Below the pieces are notes generated by a model. It did not search any database. It was not told the DNA's origin and worked only from the letters and a program-made list of their open reading frames with translations. Positions 46,401 through 58,000 of a stretch of DNA of 64,000 nt are shown here, in pieces (position 1 is the stretch's first letter; the number at the start of each line of letters is the position of its first letter). The position numbers were made by a program, and so were the translations under genes. Origin of the DNA: Tribonema minus (taxonomy: Eukaryota; Sar; Xanthophyceae; Tribonematales; Tribonemataceae); NCBI GenBank assembly GCA_017506865.1, contig JAFCMP010000057.1:1054001-1118000 (forward strand). Reading direction: 5' to 3'.

Positions 46401-47992
46401 TCACGTGAACTGAATATAAGATTGATTGAAGCTGAACGCGCAAACGCGCATGAGCGCTGTGTGCGCGCCTTACATGCATCGAGGCTGCATAAGAGATCAG
46501 GGCGTGCGGGCTCTCGCTGCTGTGGCGTGCACACGCAGCTGTGCGCTCTGCGGCATACAACAGGCGCCAACGAGCCACACACGCTTCTTGTTGCAACGTC
46601 GCGAGCTGCTGCTCACTGGCCTGTTGCTCCGCACCGACAGCGGTGGACACCAAGGTGACCAATGCAACAAAAGACCGACGCCAGTCGTGTGCGGCTAGAA
46701 GTGAATGCATTGTGGTCTGTGTACCGGCACGTGTAACTGCTGTGACCGCCAAGCTTGCTGACGGCAATGAGCATGTAACTGCTATATACTCCAACACTCC
46801 TACGTGCGTGAGCAGCACGCTTCTGCTTCAATAGACTCACACTGCACTCCGCCACCGCGCCGTGTGCTCGCAGGACAAGCGAGCCGCCAAAGGCCTCGCG
46901 CTGTCCCCAGAAGAGGAGGCAGCAATGAAGGCGCCGCTGCTGTCGCGGCTGGGCGCCGAGAGCAGCGCGTACTACAGCAGCGCTCGGCTGTGGGACGATG
47001 GCGTCATCGACCCGCGCGACACCAGGTGAGGCGCGGCGTCTGCAGTTCATGATGTGTGTGCGTGGAGGTAGCTATGAGTTTGTGGGCACCTGCCTTGGTG
47101 CGTCGTCGACATCGTGTGCGATCGCTGTTGCAACAGGGTGCGTGAGGCAGTTGCCAGTGCCGAGCAGGCTTGCGCGCGGTCGCTCTACGGACGGTTTTGA
47201 TTGGTCTGTGAGGCAGTGCCCACTTCTGACATTGTGGCTGTTGGAAAGACTGCTGCAACTGAGGGCGGCCCATAGCATCATTCACTGAGCTCTGATATAC
47301 TCTGTGGGTGAGGCTGGACATGGGCTTCTGCTGCGACAGCGGGTGACGCATGCATGCGGAGTGAGCACTGATGTGCTTGAATATCCGCGGCCATTTGCCT
47401 GCATGACGGACTCACCTTTCCCTCATACTGCTAGGTTCCTGGCGGCACTACATTGGGACACCAATGCCAGCATTTGCGCGCCCCCTTTGCCAGCGCCATG
47501 TGTCATGCAGCGCAGCAGACTGCTGCAAGCTGGTGACGTTCGATTTACATGTGCATGCGGGTGGCCACTGCCAAGGCGCCTGCACCAACCACCCTCATGG
47601 CCGCCTTCTGTGTAAGTGGCGCACTGCAGCTCAGAGCTGTACGGTGACTTGCAGATTTCAAAATCGGTACCGCTGGTGCCTTGTGCCTGTATCATTCAAC
47701 CTGATGTACTTTTTATTAATTCTCGCTCAGGGCGCGAAAAAGCCCAGATGATTGGCATCTAGCTGTAAGGAATCTACATGTCGTATGACAGTCTGAAAGT
47801 GTCGCAACGACAACCACTCAAACGCCGCCGCCGCCAAATGGCATCTCGCATGTACTTGAAGAAACGTGTCCCCTAATGCATCTCACGACCTGGGTCCTTC
47901 ATACGTGTTGCAGGCGGGTCCTGGGGATGAGCGTTGCTGCAGCCATGCAGGCGCCGCCCGAGCCCACCAAGTTTGGTGTGTTCAGGATGTGA
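37446..47992 (+). CDS. MCCB: Methylcrotonoyl-CoA carboxylase beta (carboxyltransferase) subunit
   Basis: This mitochondrial subunit carries carboxyl from biotin to 3-methylcrotonyl-CoA in leucine breakdown. Exons: 37446-37589, 38145-38272, 39391-39487, 40254-40430, 41062-41176, 42012-42113, 42981-43171, 43512-43610, 44239-44372, 44864-44930, 45524-45685, 46874-47025 and 47914-47992 (TGA). All phases join, giving 548 aa. Key blocks: [146 protein letters not shown] and the C-terminus TKFGVFRM. These separate MCC from propionyl-CoA carboxylase. A 7-nt exon at 37316-37322 spliced to 37405 would add MAGLRLLVGGTAHAGR, a transit-like start, for 564 aa. Introns 4 and 5 appear to use GC donors (40431 and 41177). 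Many introns contain exon-edge copies. Confidence 0.96.
39050..39390 (+). repeat. Upstream tandem copy of acceptor plus start of MCCB exon 3
   Basis: 'cagcatgtatggcaagggc' at 39237-39255 parallels the real 'cagcatgtacggcaaggac' at 39388. It is preceded by a shared long block that includes 'cattgaagctgctgttcat' (39175 and 39332) and 'gcgctgacagca'. The period is about 150-157 nt, with an older partial unit near 39060-39120. Confidence 0.85.
39611..39860 (+). repeat. Downstream copies of MCCB exon 3 end plus donor
   Basis: Copy 1 contains 'catcgtcgccaacgacgcc' plus 'acggtgagcg' at 39648-39676, against the real 'catcgtcgccaacgacgca' plus 'acggtgaggg'. Copy 2 (39806-39856) is more degraded: 'ggcgccaaagtgtgtcg' followed by 'gacgccacgg'. 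Confidence 0.85.
40056..40120 (+). repeat. Upstream copy of acceptor plus start of MCCB exon 4
   Basis: 'caggtcaagggtggcacgta' at 40057 and 'cacctgcgcgcgcgg' parallel the real exon start at 40254 (VKGGTYYP...KHLRA). The copy encodes [17 protein letters not shown] and then diverges into a G-rich tract. Confidence 0.9.
40513..40545 (-). repeat. Dispersed short repeat, copy 3 of 3 (encodes [10 protein letters not shown] then stop)
   Basis: This is the reverse complement of the motif, inside MCCB intron 4. The flank 'taggtgacaa' is shared with the copy at 37198-37230. Confidence 0.85.
40571..40757 (+). repeat. Downstream copies of the MCCB exon 4 donor region
   Basis: The donor context 'ccaggcgcgtgcgctcgt' plus 'ggcgacgacgacga' (40428-40470) recurs as 'cgggcgcgtgcggtggtgg' plus 'cgatgatgatga' (40573) and as 'ccaggcgtgtgttttgacgg' plus 'cgatgacgacga' (40719). 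Confidence 0.75.
41267..41345 (+). repeat. Downstream copy of MCCB exon 5 end
   Basis: 'gagactgtcatcgtccgcgg' plus 'cacaggcgcatcaccgc' (41280-41317) parallels the real 'gagaccgtcatcgtgcgcgg' plus 'cacaggcacgtcaccgc' (41151-41188). Both are followed by a 'gttgaagttt' block. Confidence 0.9.
42190..42500 (+). repeat. Three downstream copies of MCCB exon 6 end plus donor
   Basis: Copies of 'ggggggcgcggacgtgcact' with 'gcag' and 'gtgagca' occur near 42215, 42335 and 42450. The real exon end is 42113. All are preceded by 'tgtggcg.gga' or similar and separated by AT-richer spacers with TTCAAAGTA-like words. The third copy is the most altered. Confidence 0.95.
42597..42614 (+). repeat. Interstitial telomere-type repeat (CCCTAA)
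   Basis: 'gctaaccctaacccttag' in MCCB intron 6. Similar short arrays recur in other introns. Confidence 0.8.
43214..43235 (+). repeat. Poly-G tract downstream of MCCB exon 7 donor
   Basis: A run of about 22 G, roughly 45 nt into intron 7. Confidence 0.9.
45100..45312 (+). repeat. Upstream copies of acceptor plus start of MCCB exon 11
   Basis: The copy at 45262-45306 reads 'gtcccgaggatcacgcgc' then 'cttggcggcagctacggc', against the real 'gtcccgaagatcacgtgc' then 'atcggcggcagctatggc' (45524). An older copy with 'ggcagctatggcgcggca' lies at 45117-45134. Confidence 0.85.
45729..46075 (+). repeat. Downstream copies of MCCB exon 11 end plus donor
   Basis: 'gccgaacgtgctcacgcagg' plus 'tcgagaaggtgagc' (45779-45812) and 'ggccaacgtgccggtggagg' plus 'tcgagaagatgagc' (45921-45954) repeat the exon end ([16 protein letters not shown]). 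Each is followed by a (gctgctgcc)-type tract, as is the real donor. A third, decayed copy lies near 46018-46075. Confidence 0.92.
47712..47830 (+). repeat. Dispersed intronic repeat, copy in MCCB intron 12
   Basis: It shares 'tctcgctcagggcgcg', 'ggaatctacatgtcgt', 'tgacagtctgaaagt' and 'caacgacaaccactcaaa' in the same order with 59577-59706 in the last GH16 intron. The unit is about 110-125 nt. Confidence 0.9.
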
Positions 47993-49051
47993 TCGCGTGA
48001 CGATGCTACGCGGCGAAACAGCATCATCGTACATAAGTCATGTAAGCAGCTTTGGATGAGCATACGGACCCGTGGACTGGGCACTTCGGAGCATTGATAC
48101 CCCGTGGTGCACAAGGTCTCAGCAGATTGAGCCACGGTTTGTTGTATCCCAGGTAATAGAGTGGCTCTGCCTCGATACGGTGAGCCCCCCATAGCGGCAT
48201 AACCTCGGTCTGTGTCATGTGCATCGCGCTGCTCTTGCCGGCTCTTGCCCCTGTTGCTGCGCTTCACAGCGTTGACATTCTGGCAGCATGTGCCTGGCAT
48301 GCATTGCTGCTGGGGAGGTCGCCGCATCCCTTGATCATTGTTGATGCATGCCTTGCACTGTCCAAACTGCATCTTGCCATGCATTATGTGTTGCAACCAT
48401 TGTGCAGAGTCGTCGACAGTGACACCACACACCTGGTTCACGCAGCTTGATTGCATTCAGGCAGCATTTCCTGGTTTTCACTTGAATTCGGGCATCTTGT
48501 CTGAAATTGGCAGATGACAACAGCTAGCATAAAGTAGCACTGTACATGCACTGCACATGCACGTATACTCTTGAACTCGCACAATGAATGCACATGTACA
48601 TGCATGCGACATGGCATCTTGGTGCAGCATGCGGCGTCCGCTGCTTGTCCCGTCATGTCTGTTGCATGCGCATTGTAGGATGTCATCAACTTGCACGCTT
48701 CGAAGTATGAGAGATCGGCCAGTCGTAGTCAGGCTGTTCAGTTCTGTGCCGCTCAGCTACCTCACAGCTATCCTGTGTTATGCAGGCCGAATGCTCTACG
48801 TACCTGCAGCATGCAGGAGGCGCTCCACGCAACATTCGGTCCAGTGCAGAGCCTGCGGACTTTGCATGAACCGCTGAAACAGCATGACCGACCGCCGCCG
48901 CCCTCATGCTCTGCGCCGCCGCCGCCGCTGCCGCCGCCGGTGAGTGACGCACGCCGGGAAAGTTCTCGGGGGCCTGCGCAGTTCCTCGGATCTGTTGAAG
49001 TTGATTTTTTCGTTCGCGAGCGAGAGCTTGCAAGGAGGCAACAGGGCAGCT
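47993..49051. other. Intergenic between MCCB and GH16, same direction
   Basis: About 1.06 kb holding the MCCB 3' flank and the GH16 promoter. An alternating 'acatgcac'-like stretch lies near 48540-48610. No gene is recognised. An in-frame upstream ATG at 48944 could extend the GH16 start but would bury its signal peptide. Confidence 0.5.
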
Positions 49052-52000
49052 ATGCGGCAGTCCACCAGGTCTCTGCTCACAGCACTGCTGGTCTGGGGTT
49101 GCACCGTGGGGACGAGAGCTGAGGAGGTGCTGATCTTCGACGAGAAGTTCCACAACTTCGACCTTAGCCTTTGGCGACATGACATTACCATGGGTGAGTG
49201 AGGCACAGGCATGGCATGGACGCACGATGATGATGTTTTCCTGACCTGGGCTGTCTGGAATTACTCCACGTGTTCGAGTAACGATTGTCCGTCAAAGGCT
49301 GCCTCGACGAGGTACTTGACGATATGTAAACCCAGCAAATCTCACACAGGAATCTGTGTGCATTGTTGTAGTAGAGTTACGGTTGTGGCTACAGCAACAT
49401 GATAGGCACGCCTGCCATGCAATGTGCCTATGCGCAAGCAACCCCAGAGGCATGCCTGCTACCCATGTACACGGCTGTGGCCTGGCAAGCTGGAGCCGCT
49501 GCATCGGTTGCAGGAGGCCAGCATTATTTGCGTAGCAGGCTCCTCTATAACTTACTAGTAGTCAGCAACTGGCGGGCCTTGAACCGCCTCCGTCACCTGC
49601 ATCCTGTCTGCCTATTACGAGGTGGCCGGCTGTTCAGCACTGTTTGCAGCCAAATTGATGCCCGAGTTGACCAGTCTTCCGCATCTGCATTTGGCGTTCG
49701 AAGATCAGCTATTTGCTGACTGCGTGTGTTTAGGGTTGTTGCAATCTTAAATCGTAAAGTTACGCGTAACGTTTTATGCCGTAATTTATGCCGTAAATCA
49801 GAACGCATATCGTAAGACCGTAAGTTACGGTTCCATTAAGTTACGGTGCCGGTGCCGGAACTTGCGGCATACCCTGTATATATGTAGTAGGTAGTAGCCT
49901 GCTAGTAGGCTACTACTCCTGTTTCTCGGGTTTTTTCTGCACACGCACCCTCAAAAATCAGGTTGAAATGAAGTTGCGTGCGGGAGAGAACGAGAGTGCA
50001 GTGCTGCATGGGACTGGTGGCGATGATGCAATGAAGATGCAACGCTGTTGGACAGCGTGCGCCGACGAGCTTCTTTGCGTTGCGGAACAAATAATTGCTG
50101 ATGTGCATGTAAGCGCACAAAGCTTACACCGCAAAAGCAGAGCGGGAATTGGTGCGGGCGAGCTTGCAAAAGGAAGGCGGCTGCTAGATGCAACCACTAC
50201 GGCTAACACTTTTTACTGTCACTCCGGCAAGAACGATGCTGGGGTACCCCAAACGACCGCATGACAGGCCCAGATTGAGCTCAGGGCTTCGCCAGCACAT
50301 GTTCACGGTGGTCTCTCTGCACTGCTCTGAAGCAATAGACATATTGCATTGATCCTGATGTGTGAAGCATGTCTGGTTTGAGGGCGGGGGGTGCACATAT
50401 TACAAAAAACCTCATTTTTGAGCTCATTTACGACATTTACGGCTTTTACTATTTACGATTACGGCATACTTATGTTACAATTACAATTTACGATTAGCAG
50501 CTCTTTTACGGCTTACGATTACGGTACGTTACGTTACGATTACGATTTACGACTTAAATTTTCAAATATTGCGATTCCAACAACCCTACGTGTGTTGCAC
50601 CTGCTCGACGCTCGCGGCTGCGTGGCGGCGTTCGCAGGCGGCGGCGGCAACTGGGAGTTCCAGCTGTACCAGAACAACCGCACCAACAGCTACGTGGACG
50701 ACGGCGTCCTGTACCTGCAGCCCACCCTCACCTCTGACCGCATAGGTATGCAGGGCATGTGGGTAGGGGCACTTGACATTGCGCTTCGCACGATTGAGGA
50801 ATCATGATGACTCTGAATTCTGACCGCATAGGTACCAGGGGCACTTGACACGTGCGCTTCACACTGTTGAAGAATCATGGTGACTCTCACCTCTGACCGC
50901 ATAGGTAAGAGGGGCACTTGACGGTGCGCTTCACACTGTTGCCGAATCGGTATGTGGGTGCTTGAAGTGGACACGAGTGACCCAAAAAAGTCAGGTGCAG
51001 GGGTAGGCAGGTATGCATGTTGGTAGGACTAGGGTTGGGAGCACTGCTGGGATTTGTCAACAGGCTCAGAACCGCTTCTCAGCGCACGCCTTTTGAGCTC
51101 ATCGTCATTCGGTGACACGTGGCGCAGATGGCTGCGGTCAAATGTGCATGGGGAAGTGTAATTTTGTAGCTTTCCTTATGGCGCTGGTCTAGGGTTGGCT
51201 TGCGCACACCTTACCCCTGGCCCTGTCCTCAACACAATTGAACGGATGGGCGGGCACCAACAGTCTAACTCTGTAGTTCTGCTCATCTGCTGGTCCAGGG
51301 TCGGCCAGCGCAGCTTCAACCCCTGATCCTGGCCTGGAGAAGATGAGCACTGGGGCAGGCAGTTCTGCGCAAAGCGCATACACCACACCCTACATGCAGA
51401 CCATTACACAGGCGTTCTTGCTATGATGTCGCGTGGCGTCACTGCAAGCTCTGTGAGCCCGCCGTGCGACGCCCGCTTTTTCACGAGCAGCGCTGGGCGC
51501 GGGGGGGATGCAAGGTGCACGCTTGAAGTTGAAGTTGGGCCACAAATGCTGCGCTCTCGCGCCGCACGCTGCGGTTGTTCGCAACGCAGACGCTGCTGAA
51601 TGCGCCGCCGGCTCTCCAGTGCGGCAGCCTGGACATTCGCAGCGCTGCTCAACCGCCGCCGCAGCGCGTCATCTCAGCCCGCGCTCACACGCGACGCGTC
51701 TTTTTCTCCGTGCTCTCGCGCGTGCGTCGGCAGGCCGCGCGCAGGTGCTGGGCGGCTACACGATGGACATGTGGGGCCTCACGGCCGCGGACCAGTGCAC
51801 GTCAAACGCGTTCTACGGCTGCCTGAGGACCAGCGATGGCGGCGGACGGTGCGCGGCAACTTTAATTGCTGATTAGCTAGCTTTAGGAAATCGAATTGAC
51901 CGTACCGCTGCCTGAGGACCAGCGGCGGTGGCAGACGGTGCGCGCGCAAAGTGACCCATTCGCTTGTTAGCTAGCTTTAGGAAATTGGAAATGAACTACG

Positions 52001-55000
52001 GCTGCCTCAGGACCAGCGACGGCGGCGGACGGTGCGAATGCAGAGCAACCCGTTCGCTGATTAGCTAGCTTTAGGAAACCGGAAATGTCCGTACGGCTGC
52101 CCCAGGACCAGCGACGGCGGCGGACGTTGCGTGCAAGCGCAAGACGACCTGTTCGCTTATCAGCTGGCTTTAGGAAATTGGAACTGCCCTACGGCTGCCT
52201 CAGGACCAGTGACGGCGGCGGACGGTGCGGGACAACTTGAACTGCTTATTAGCTAGCTTCAGGAAATCGGAGATGTCCCTACGGCTGCCTCAGGACCAGC
52301 GACGGCGGCAGACGGTGCGCACAAGCGCAAGTCGACCCATTCGCTTGATAGCTGGCTTTAGGAACTCAGACATGTCAGCTGCAACCTCTGTGCGCGCTGT
52401 GCGTGCCAACAGTCAATGCTGGGAAGCGTAGTCATCATCAGGAAGCGGCTGGGTGCGATGCTAGAGATGAACTCACTGGTAATGCAGTACGTGTGGTGCA
52501 AGGAGCGAAGGGCACAGGGCATCTGGCCGCGGAACTGTTTTGACGCGGTGCACTCCGCGGGTGCCGCGGGGCCAGCGGCGCGGCAAACCTGCCCATAACC
52601 CTCACCCTAAGATTTGAGCGCACGGGCATGGTGTGACTTGTATAGTGCAGCAATTAATGCTCGTACCGAAGCTTGCGGGTATGGCGCGTTGCTGATCGCA
52701 ACAAACGCGGGCCTGGAGCCAGCAAATCTGGGATACTGCGCTCACCAGCGCTCAGCTGCGCTACCTCAAGTAGAAGTATGAACATGAACAGTGTAGCATC
52801 CATTCGTCTGGGGTGTTTGCATGCGGCAGTGCTCCTACCACTGCTTGTCTGCGGGAACAGGACTACATGCTTTGACCGGCGGCGCACAGTTGACGTCGAC
52901 TGCACCTTCGGTTCGCTTCGGGAGAGCCACGGACGCCGAGTGCTTCTGCATCGACCAGTGGCAGCAGCACGGAGCTGCATTCTCACATGTGCTTGATTAG
53001 CCCCTACCATAACCCTAACCCTAGGAAAGCTGACATACCACCGCATGTGTAGAGATTTGAAGACTGAAAAGCTGCATGCGCTTGTGCCGTGCTGCAGGCA
53101 CCCGATCAACCCCATCTCGAGTGCCAAGATCACTACCGCTGGGCGCTTCTCGTTCACGTACGGCAGGTCAGTGCCCCGCAACGCACTTGAATCTCAGCTT
53201 ATACAAAGCGCGCATGAGTCCTTGAGGTTTGTGGTTGAACTTTAAAGCTTCAGCTCTGGACGTGAACAAGTTAGTGCTTGGCGTTCTAATAGTTTGGTGC
53301 TCTGTATGTGTGTCTTGTTCTCGTGTTGAGTGAGTAAGCCGCTCGTGCACGCAGTTCCAAAGCCCTGCGGAGCTGACAGGCTATGATGCCGTGCGCCGTG
53401 TGTGCCATCCCTGTGCACGCATCGTGACGCACGTGTCCGCGTTGACCTTGCTGAGCGCTGCAGCTCGGGTGCACTGCCAGGGTGCCACAGTGGTGCCGTT
53501 CTAGGGCCAAATGGCTGGTTTTGTAATGGTGGCAAGTCAGCGTAAGCCTTGTTGGGATCCACGTGTGGGTGCAACTCTAGTCAAGAGTGATCGATAGTGG
53601 ATATCTTCCTGTGAAAAACGGACCCTTCAACTAGAGTTTTATGTGTGCTGCTGGTGCACGCCAAGGTGTCGCGCGGCGACTGACTGGCTCGTGAGGTTCG
53701 TCGCACATGACTCATGACTTGTGACTGATGACTCATTGCTCTCGCCTCGCCACGGCTTGCACGTGCGCAGGGTCGAGGTGCACGCCAGGTTGCCGCGTGG
53801 CGACTGACTGGCTCGTGACATTTGTCGCTCACGCCGCGTCATGTGCTCACGCAGGGTGGAGGTGCACGCCAACGTGCCGCGCGGGGACTCATGACTCCTG
53901 ACTCATGACACATTGCTCCCGCTCTTGCCGCGGCTTGCGCGCACTCAGGGTGGAAGTGCACGCCAAGGTGCCGCGTGGCGACTGGCTGTGGCCCGCCGTG
54001 TGGCTGCTGCCGCGCGACGAGGCCTACGGCACGTGGCCCGCGTCTGGCGAGATCGACCTGCTGGAGTCCAGGGGCAACGGGTGAGTATGTTCATGAATTG
54101 AATACCATGAAATTCAGAAACAATTAAAAAGGGAGCATGTGGCCCGCATCTGGCGAGATCGACCTGCTGGAGTCCAAGGGCAATGGGTGAGTCTCGTGTT
54201 CATGAATGAATATCATGAATTCATGGTAACGTTTCAGAAAGGGGCAACGGGTGAGTCGCCTGTTTATGAAAGAATATACTTCGAAGTAGGTAGTGAAATT
54301 TATGAAAAAAGGGCACTGCACGTGGTCGGTCTGGCGAGATCGACCTGCTGGAGTCCAGGGGCAACGGGTGAGTTGCTTGTTCATGAATGATCATGATTCA
54401 TCATGAATGTCATTTATCATGAAATTCATGGAGCGTCCAAACAAGGGGCACGTGGCCCGCGTCTGGCGAGATCAAGCTGCTGGAGTCCAGGGGCAATGGG
54501 TGAGTCGCCAGCAGTGGCTGGAGTCATGAAAATGTTTCAGAAAGGGGCATGCGGCCCGCATGCGAGATTGGCTTGCTCGAGTCTAGGGGCAACGGGTGAG
54601 TCTCGTGTTCATGATTGAACATCATGATCTTCATGAAAGCGTCCAAAGAAGGGCATTTGACCCCCATTCGAGATTGACTTGCTCGATTTCGTGGGTTACG
54701 GGTGAGTCGTCAGTTAATGAATGAAGTGCATAGATTCATGTTTGAGGAAGGGGCATGTGACCCGCCATGCAAGAGTGACTTGCTTGAGTCCGGGTGCATT
54801 GGGGATTTTCCTGTTTGTGAATTGAATACATTTCATGGAAACATTTAATAAAGGGGCAGGTGACCTGCATGCGAGATTGACTCGCACATCCTCCTTGGCG
54901 CTTTGCGCTTCTAACCCTATGAGTATCGCTGCTCTGTCATGCTTTCCCTGTGCGAGTGCAGCGCCAACTATCCACCGGGGGGGTCTGACACCATGAGCAG

Positions 55001-58000
55001 CTGCCTGCACTGGGGCCCGTACATGGGTCTGGACAGGTGATGATGTTACGTGTCATGTATGCATTCCACTGTGTTCTTCAAGTATACTAGAACCTTACAC
55101 AGTTGGGGTTGTCAGAGCTCCTAACGTCTAGTAGCTACGCCGCCTGCATACTTCAAGCGAGACACCACATTGGCACATTGTGCTTGCGGGTGACACCAGT
55201 GGGCCTTCGTGCACCACCGAGTGATTTTCTTACGACATGCGGAAGGACATGGCGTGATGCGAATCTCCTTGAACTGTGGGTCACTGCCCCAAGATACTTG
55301 TTCCCTTTACCCTAACCCTGACTTAAGCATGGGACACACTCCGATTTGCCTTGCGGCAAGCGCACGACTGCTCTGCGTGTGACGGGAGCAGTAACAGTTT
55401 TAACGGCCTGCACTGCCTGGCGATTTTACAAAGGGCAGGGCACTGCGCATGCCTTTCACTGGTGTGCTTAGGTTCACAAGACTGTCTAAACTTAGTGTTG
55501 TGTACTGAGGTATGCACCAAGACGCTCCTCACACCTGCAGCACAGTATACTTGGATCGGTGGGAAGGGCTTTAGATGGAGGGGTTCGCTTGCATAACGGC
55601 AAATGCGCACGTGAACGACTCTGTTTTCTTCTGAAAGTACGCGTCGCGTTGTGCCGCGCCATGTTGCGTGGCGCAGGCATGAGACACCTTTACCCCGGCC
55701 GACCAGTTTACGAATGCCTGTCGCCTGCTCAACATGAATGCACTGCATACACTTGGGGTTAGGTGTACGTTTTGGTTTAGGGTCAGGGTTAGGGTTAGAG
55801 TGTACGGTTAGGGTTAGGGTTTTGTACGCACATGCAGTGGACGCTATGCAGGTTCCTTTATCCGACGTCGATATTGTGCCGCGCCGCAAGCTGCAGCATG
55901 GCGCCGGCTTACGTCACCCTGACGAATGTGCGCGTGATGTCGGCTGACGCGATGGCAGGTTCGAAGACACGTTTGCGGCCAAGAAGGCTGAGGCGGGGAC
56001 CTACAGCGACGACTTCCACACGTACGGGATGGTGTGGACGGAGGAAGGGTGAGCGGAGAATTGGCGTCACTTCAACTCAAGCCCATTTAAGTTCAAGTCA
56101 AGCGCTCCACCAGCACCTTGCCCCCCCTAGCTCGCTCCCCATTGCTTGTCGTTCACGGCGCCATTGTGAGGCGCCATTATGACCTAAGCACTGCTGGCAT
56201 CGCGCCTTGCGCATAGCGGCAGGCACAATGGGCGTATTCGTTCTTTGCGCGCGGCTCATTCGCGTCTTTGCGCTGGTGCTGCCACTTCCACACTCCATCG
56301 GCACTTTGGCGCGCTGCACAATCATCAATACAACAGTGGCTGCCCTGATCCGATCCTTGTCCCTTGGAAGCGCAATTCATCACGTCTTTCATGTACCCGC
56401 CCTCTCCCCCCTGTCGCTTGGACGTGCAACAACCCCTGCACACAACAAACGCACCGCGGCAATGCAGCCGGCACCGTATCACCGCGCATGCACAACTGCT
56501 AACAGCAATCCTGCTCTCGTGCTGCTGAACCGTGGCAGCATCACCACGTACGTCGACAATGAGGACAACGTCGTGCTGCGCGTGCCGTTCGATGCGCCGG
56601 CCTGGGAGCGCGGCCGTTTCGGCGCCGTCAAGGGGACGGCGGACCCCTGGACGGGCGCGCAGAGCGCCGCGCCGTTCGACCAGCCCTTCTATATTATCAT
56701 GAATGTGAGTGGGGGACCGCACAGCTCACGATACACAATAATAGGCTTGTTGCGTTGTGGTTCTGGCTTCTGGCAGCGTTCAGGAGAGAGAGAGAGAGAG
56801 AGAGAGAGAACCTCTGCAAAGTGGGGCAGGGGGGTGCTCCTACGGCGTTGGGTAAACGCTGGGTGCTCCTGCGGTGTTTAGTTTTTTTTTTAAGCGCTTG
56901 TCTGAAGCGCGACGGTGCTTATTAAGAAGCGAAGCAGTCCATGTGCGACTGGCGAGGGGAGGGTCACAAAAGGCACTGAATACACCACATGCCTCATCCA
57001 ACGTACACCGGACCAGCGTACACTGCAGCATCATCGGCGGCGTCAGAAGGCACTGCCGACCATGCAGGCGCGAGCAGTGCTGCTGAGCAGTGCTGCTGAG
57101 CAGTGCTGCTGCGCCATCCAAATGCCGTCATGCGCTACATCTGCCACGCACGCGCTTGAAGACGTGGCGCAGGCAGGACCGTGTGTGCTAACGGTGATAT
57201 AATCTGCAAGTACTTGCAGTTGGCCAGACCGGGCCGCAATCCTCTGCACGCGTCGTTGTGAGATGATTGCGCGCTTTGCCCTGGCAGCATCCCTTGACTC
57301 GTGGGCATCGCGGCAATGCACGGCGCGCGGCGCCGGCGCCGTGCAAGACCCGCTCCAGTCCACGAGCGCACGCTCCGTTAACTCAAAAGTTCAGTGCCTT
57401 GCAAGCAAAATGCGAGACATGGGTGCCGAGAATTGTGGTCCTCAGGGCAGAATATAAAAGCACTGGAACCGACCAGTACGCGCTGCATCGCTGCCCACCG
57501 GCTTGCGCGGGTCCAACTTGTCAGCCGTCTGCCGAGCGGAGAGCGTTGCGACTGCAGTCCTGCGACGCACGTCGGCGGCGTGCCTGCGGCCTGCGCCCGC
57601 CGCTGTGCGCGCGAGGCAAGCGGCGGCGTCGCCGAGATCCACCAGCCGTTCAGGCGCGCCTCAGCGCTGCTGCGTATTTTGTCTGTCGCCGCGGATTGAT
57701 TTGCGTCGGCCGCGACTCTCCTGCAGCGCAGCGCACGCGCCTGCGGCTCGTGCAGTGCCCGTCGGCGATGCCTGACCCTAACCCCAAGTGATGCGGGGTT
57801 GTCTTACTTTGTGTCATTCTCCAATCATTATCAGCATTACCTGTTATGAAACCTGAAGAACATGAAACTTCTACAAAGTCGGTGACGTGCCGCCGCTGCT
57901 GCCACGGTCCGTTGCGCGCGCGCAGGTCGCGGTGGGCGGCGTGGGAGGGTACTTCCCCGAGGGCAGCGGCAAGCCGTGGACCAACAAGGACCCAGACGCC

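Noticed and set aside
48944-49051. Upstream in-frame ATG as the GH16 start
   Set aside because: It would place 36 residues before the hydrophobic signal; the ATG at 49052 gives a standard signal peptide.
51848-52330. Possible satellite or tandem gene array
   Set aside because: The unit is explained fully as the end of GH16 exon 3 plus donor and intron spacer.
54081-54900. CRISPR-like array of regularly spaced repeats
   Set aside because: Units are copies of the GH16 exon end with a splice donor, they decay with distance, and the setting is a eukaryotic intron with no cas genes.
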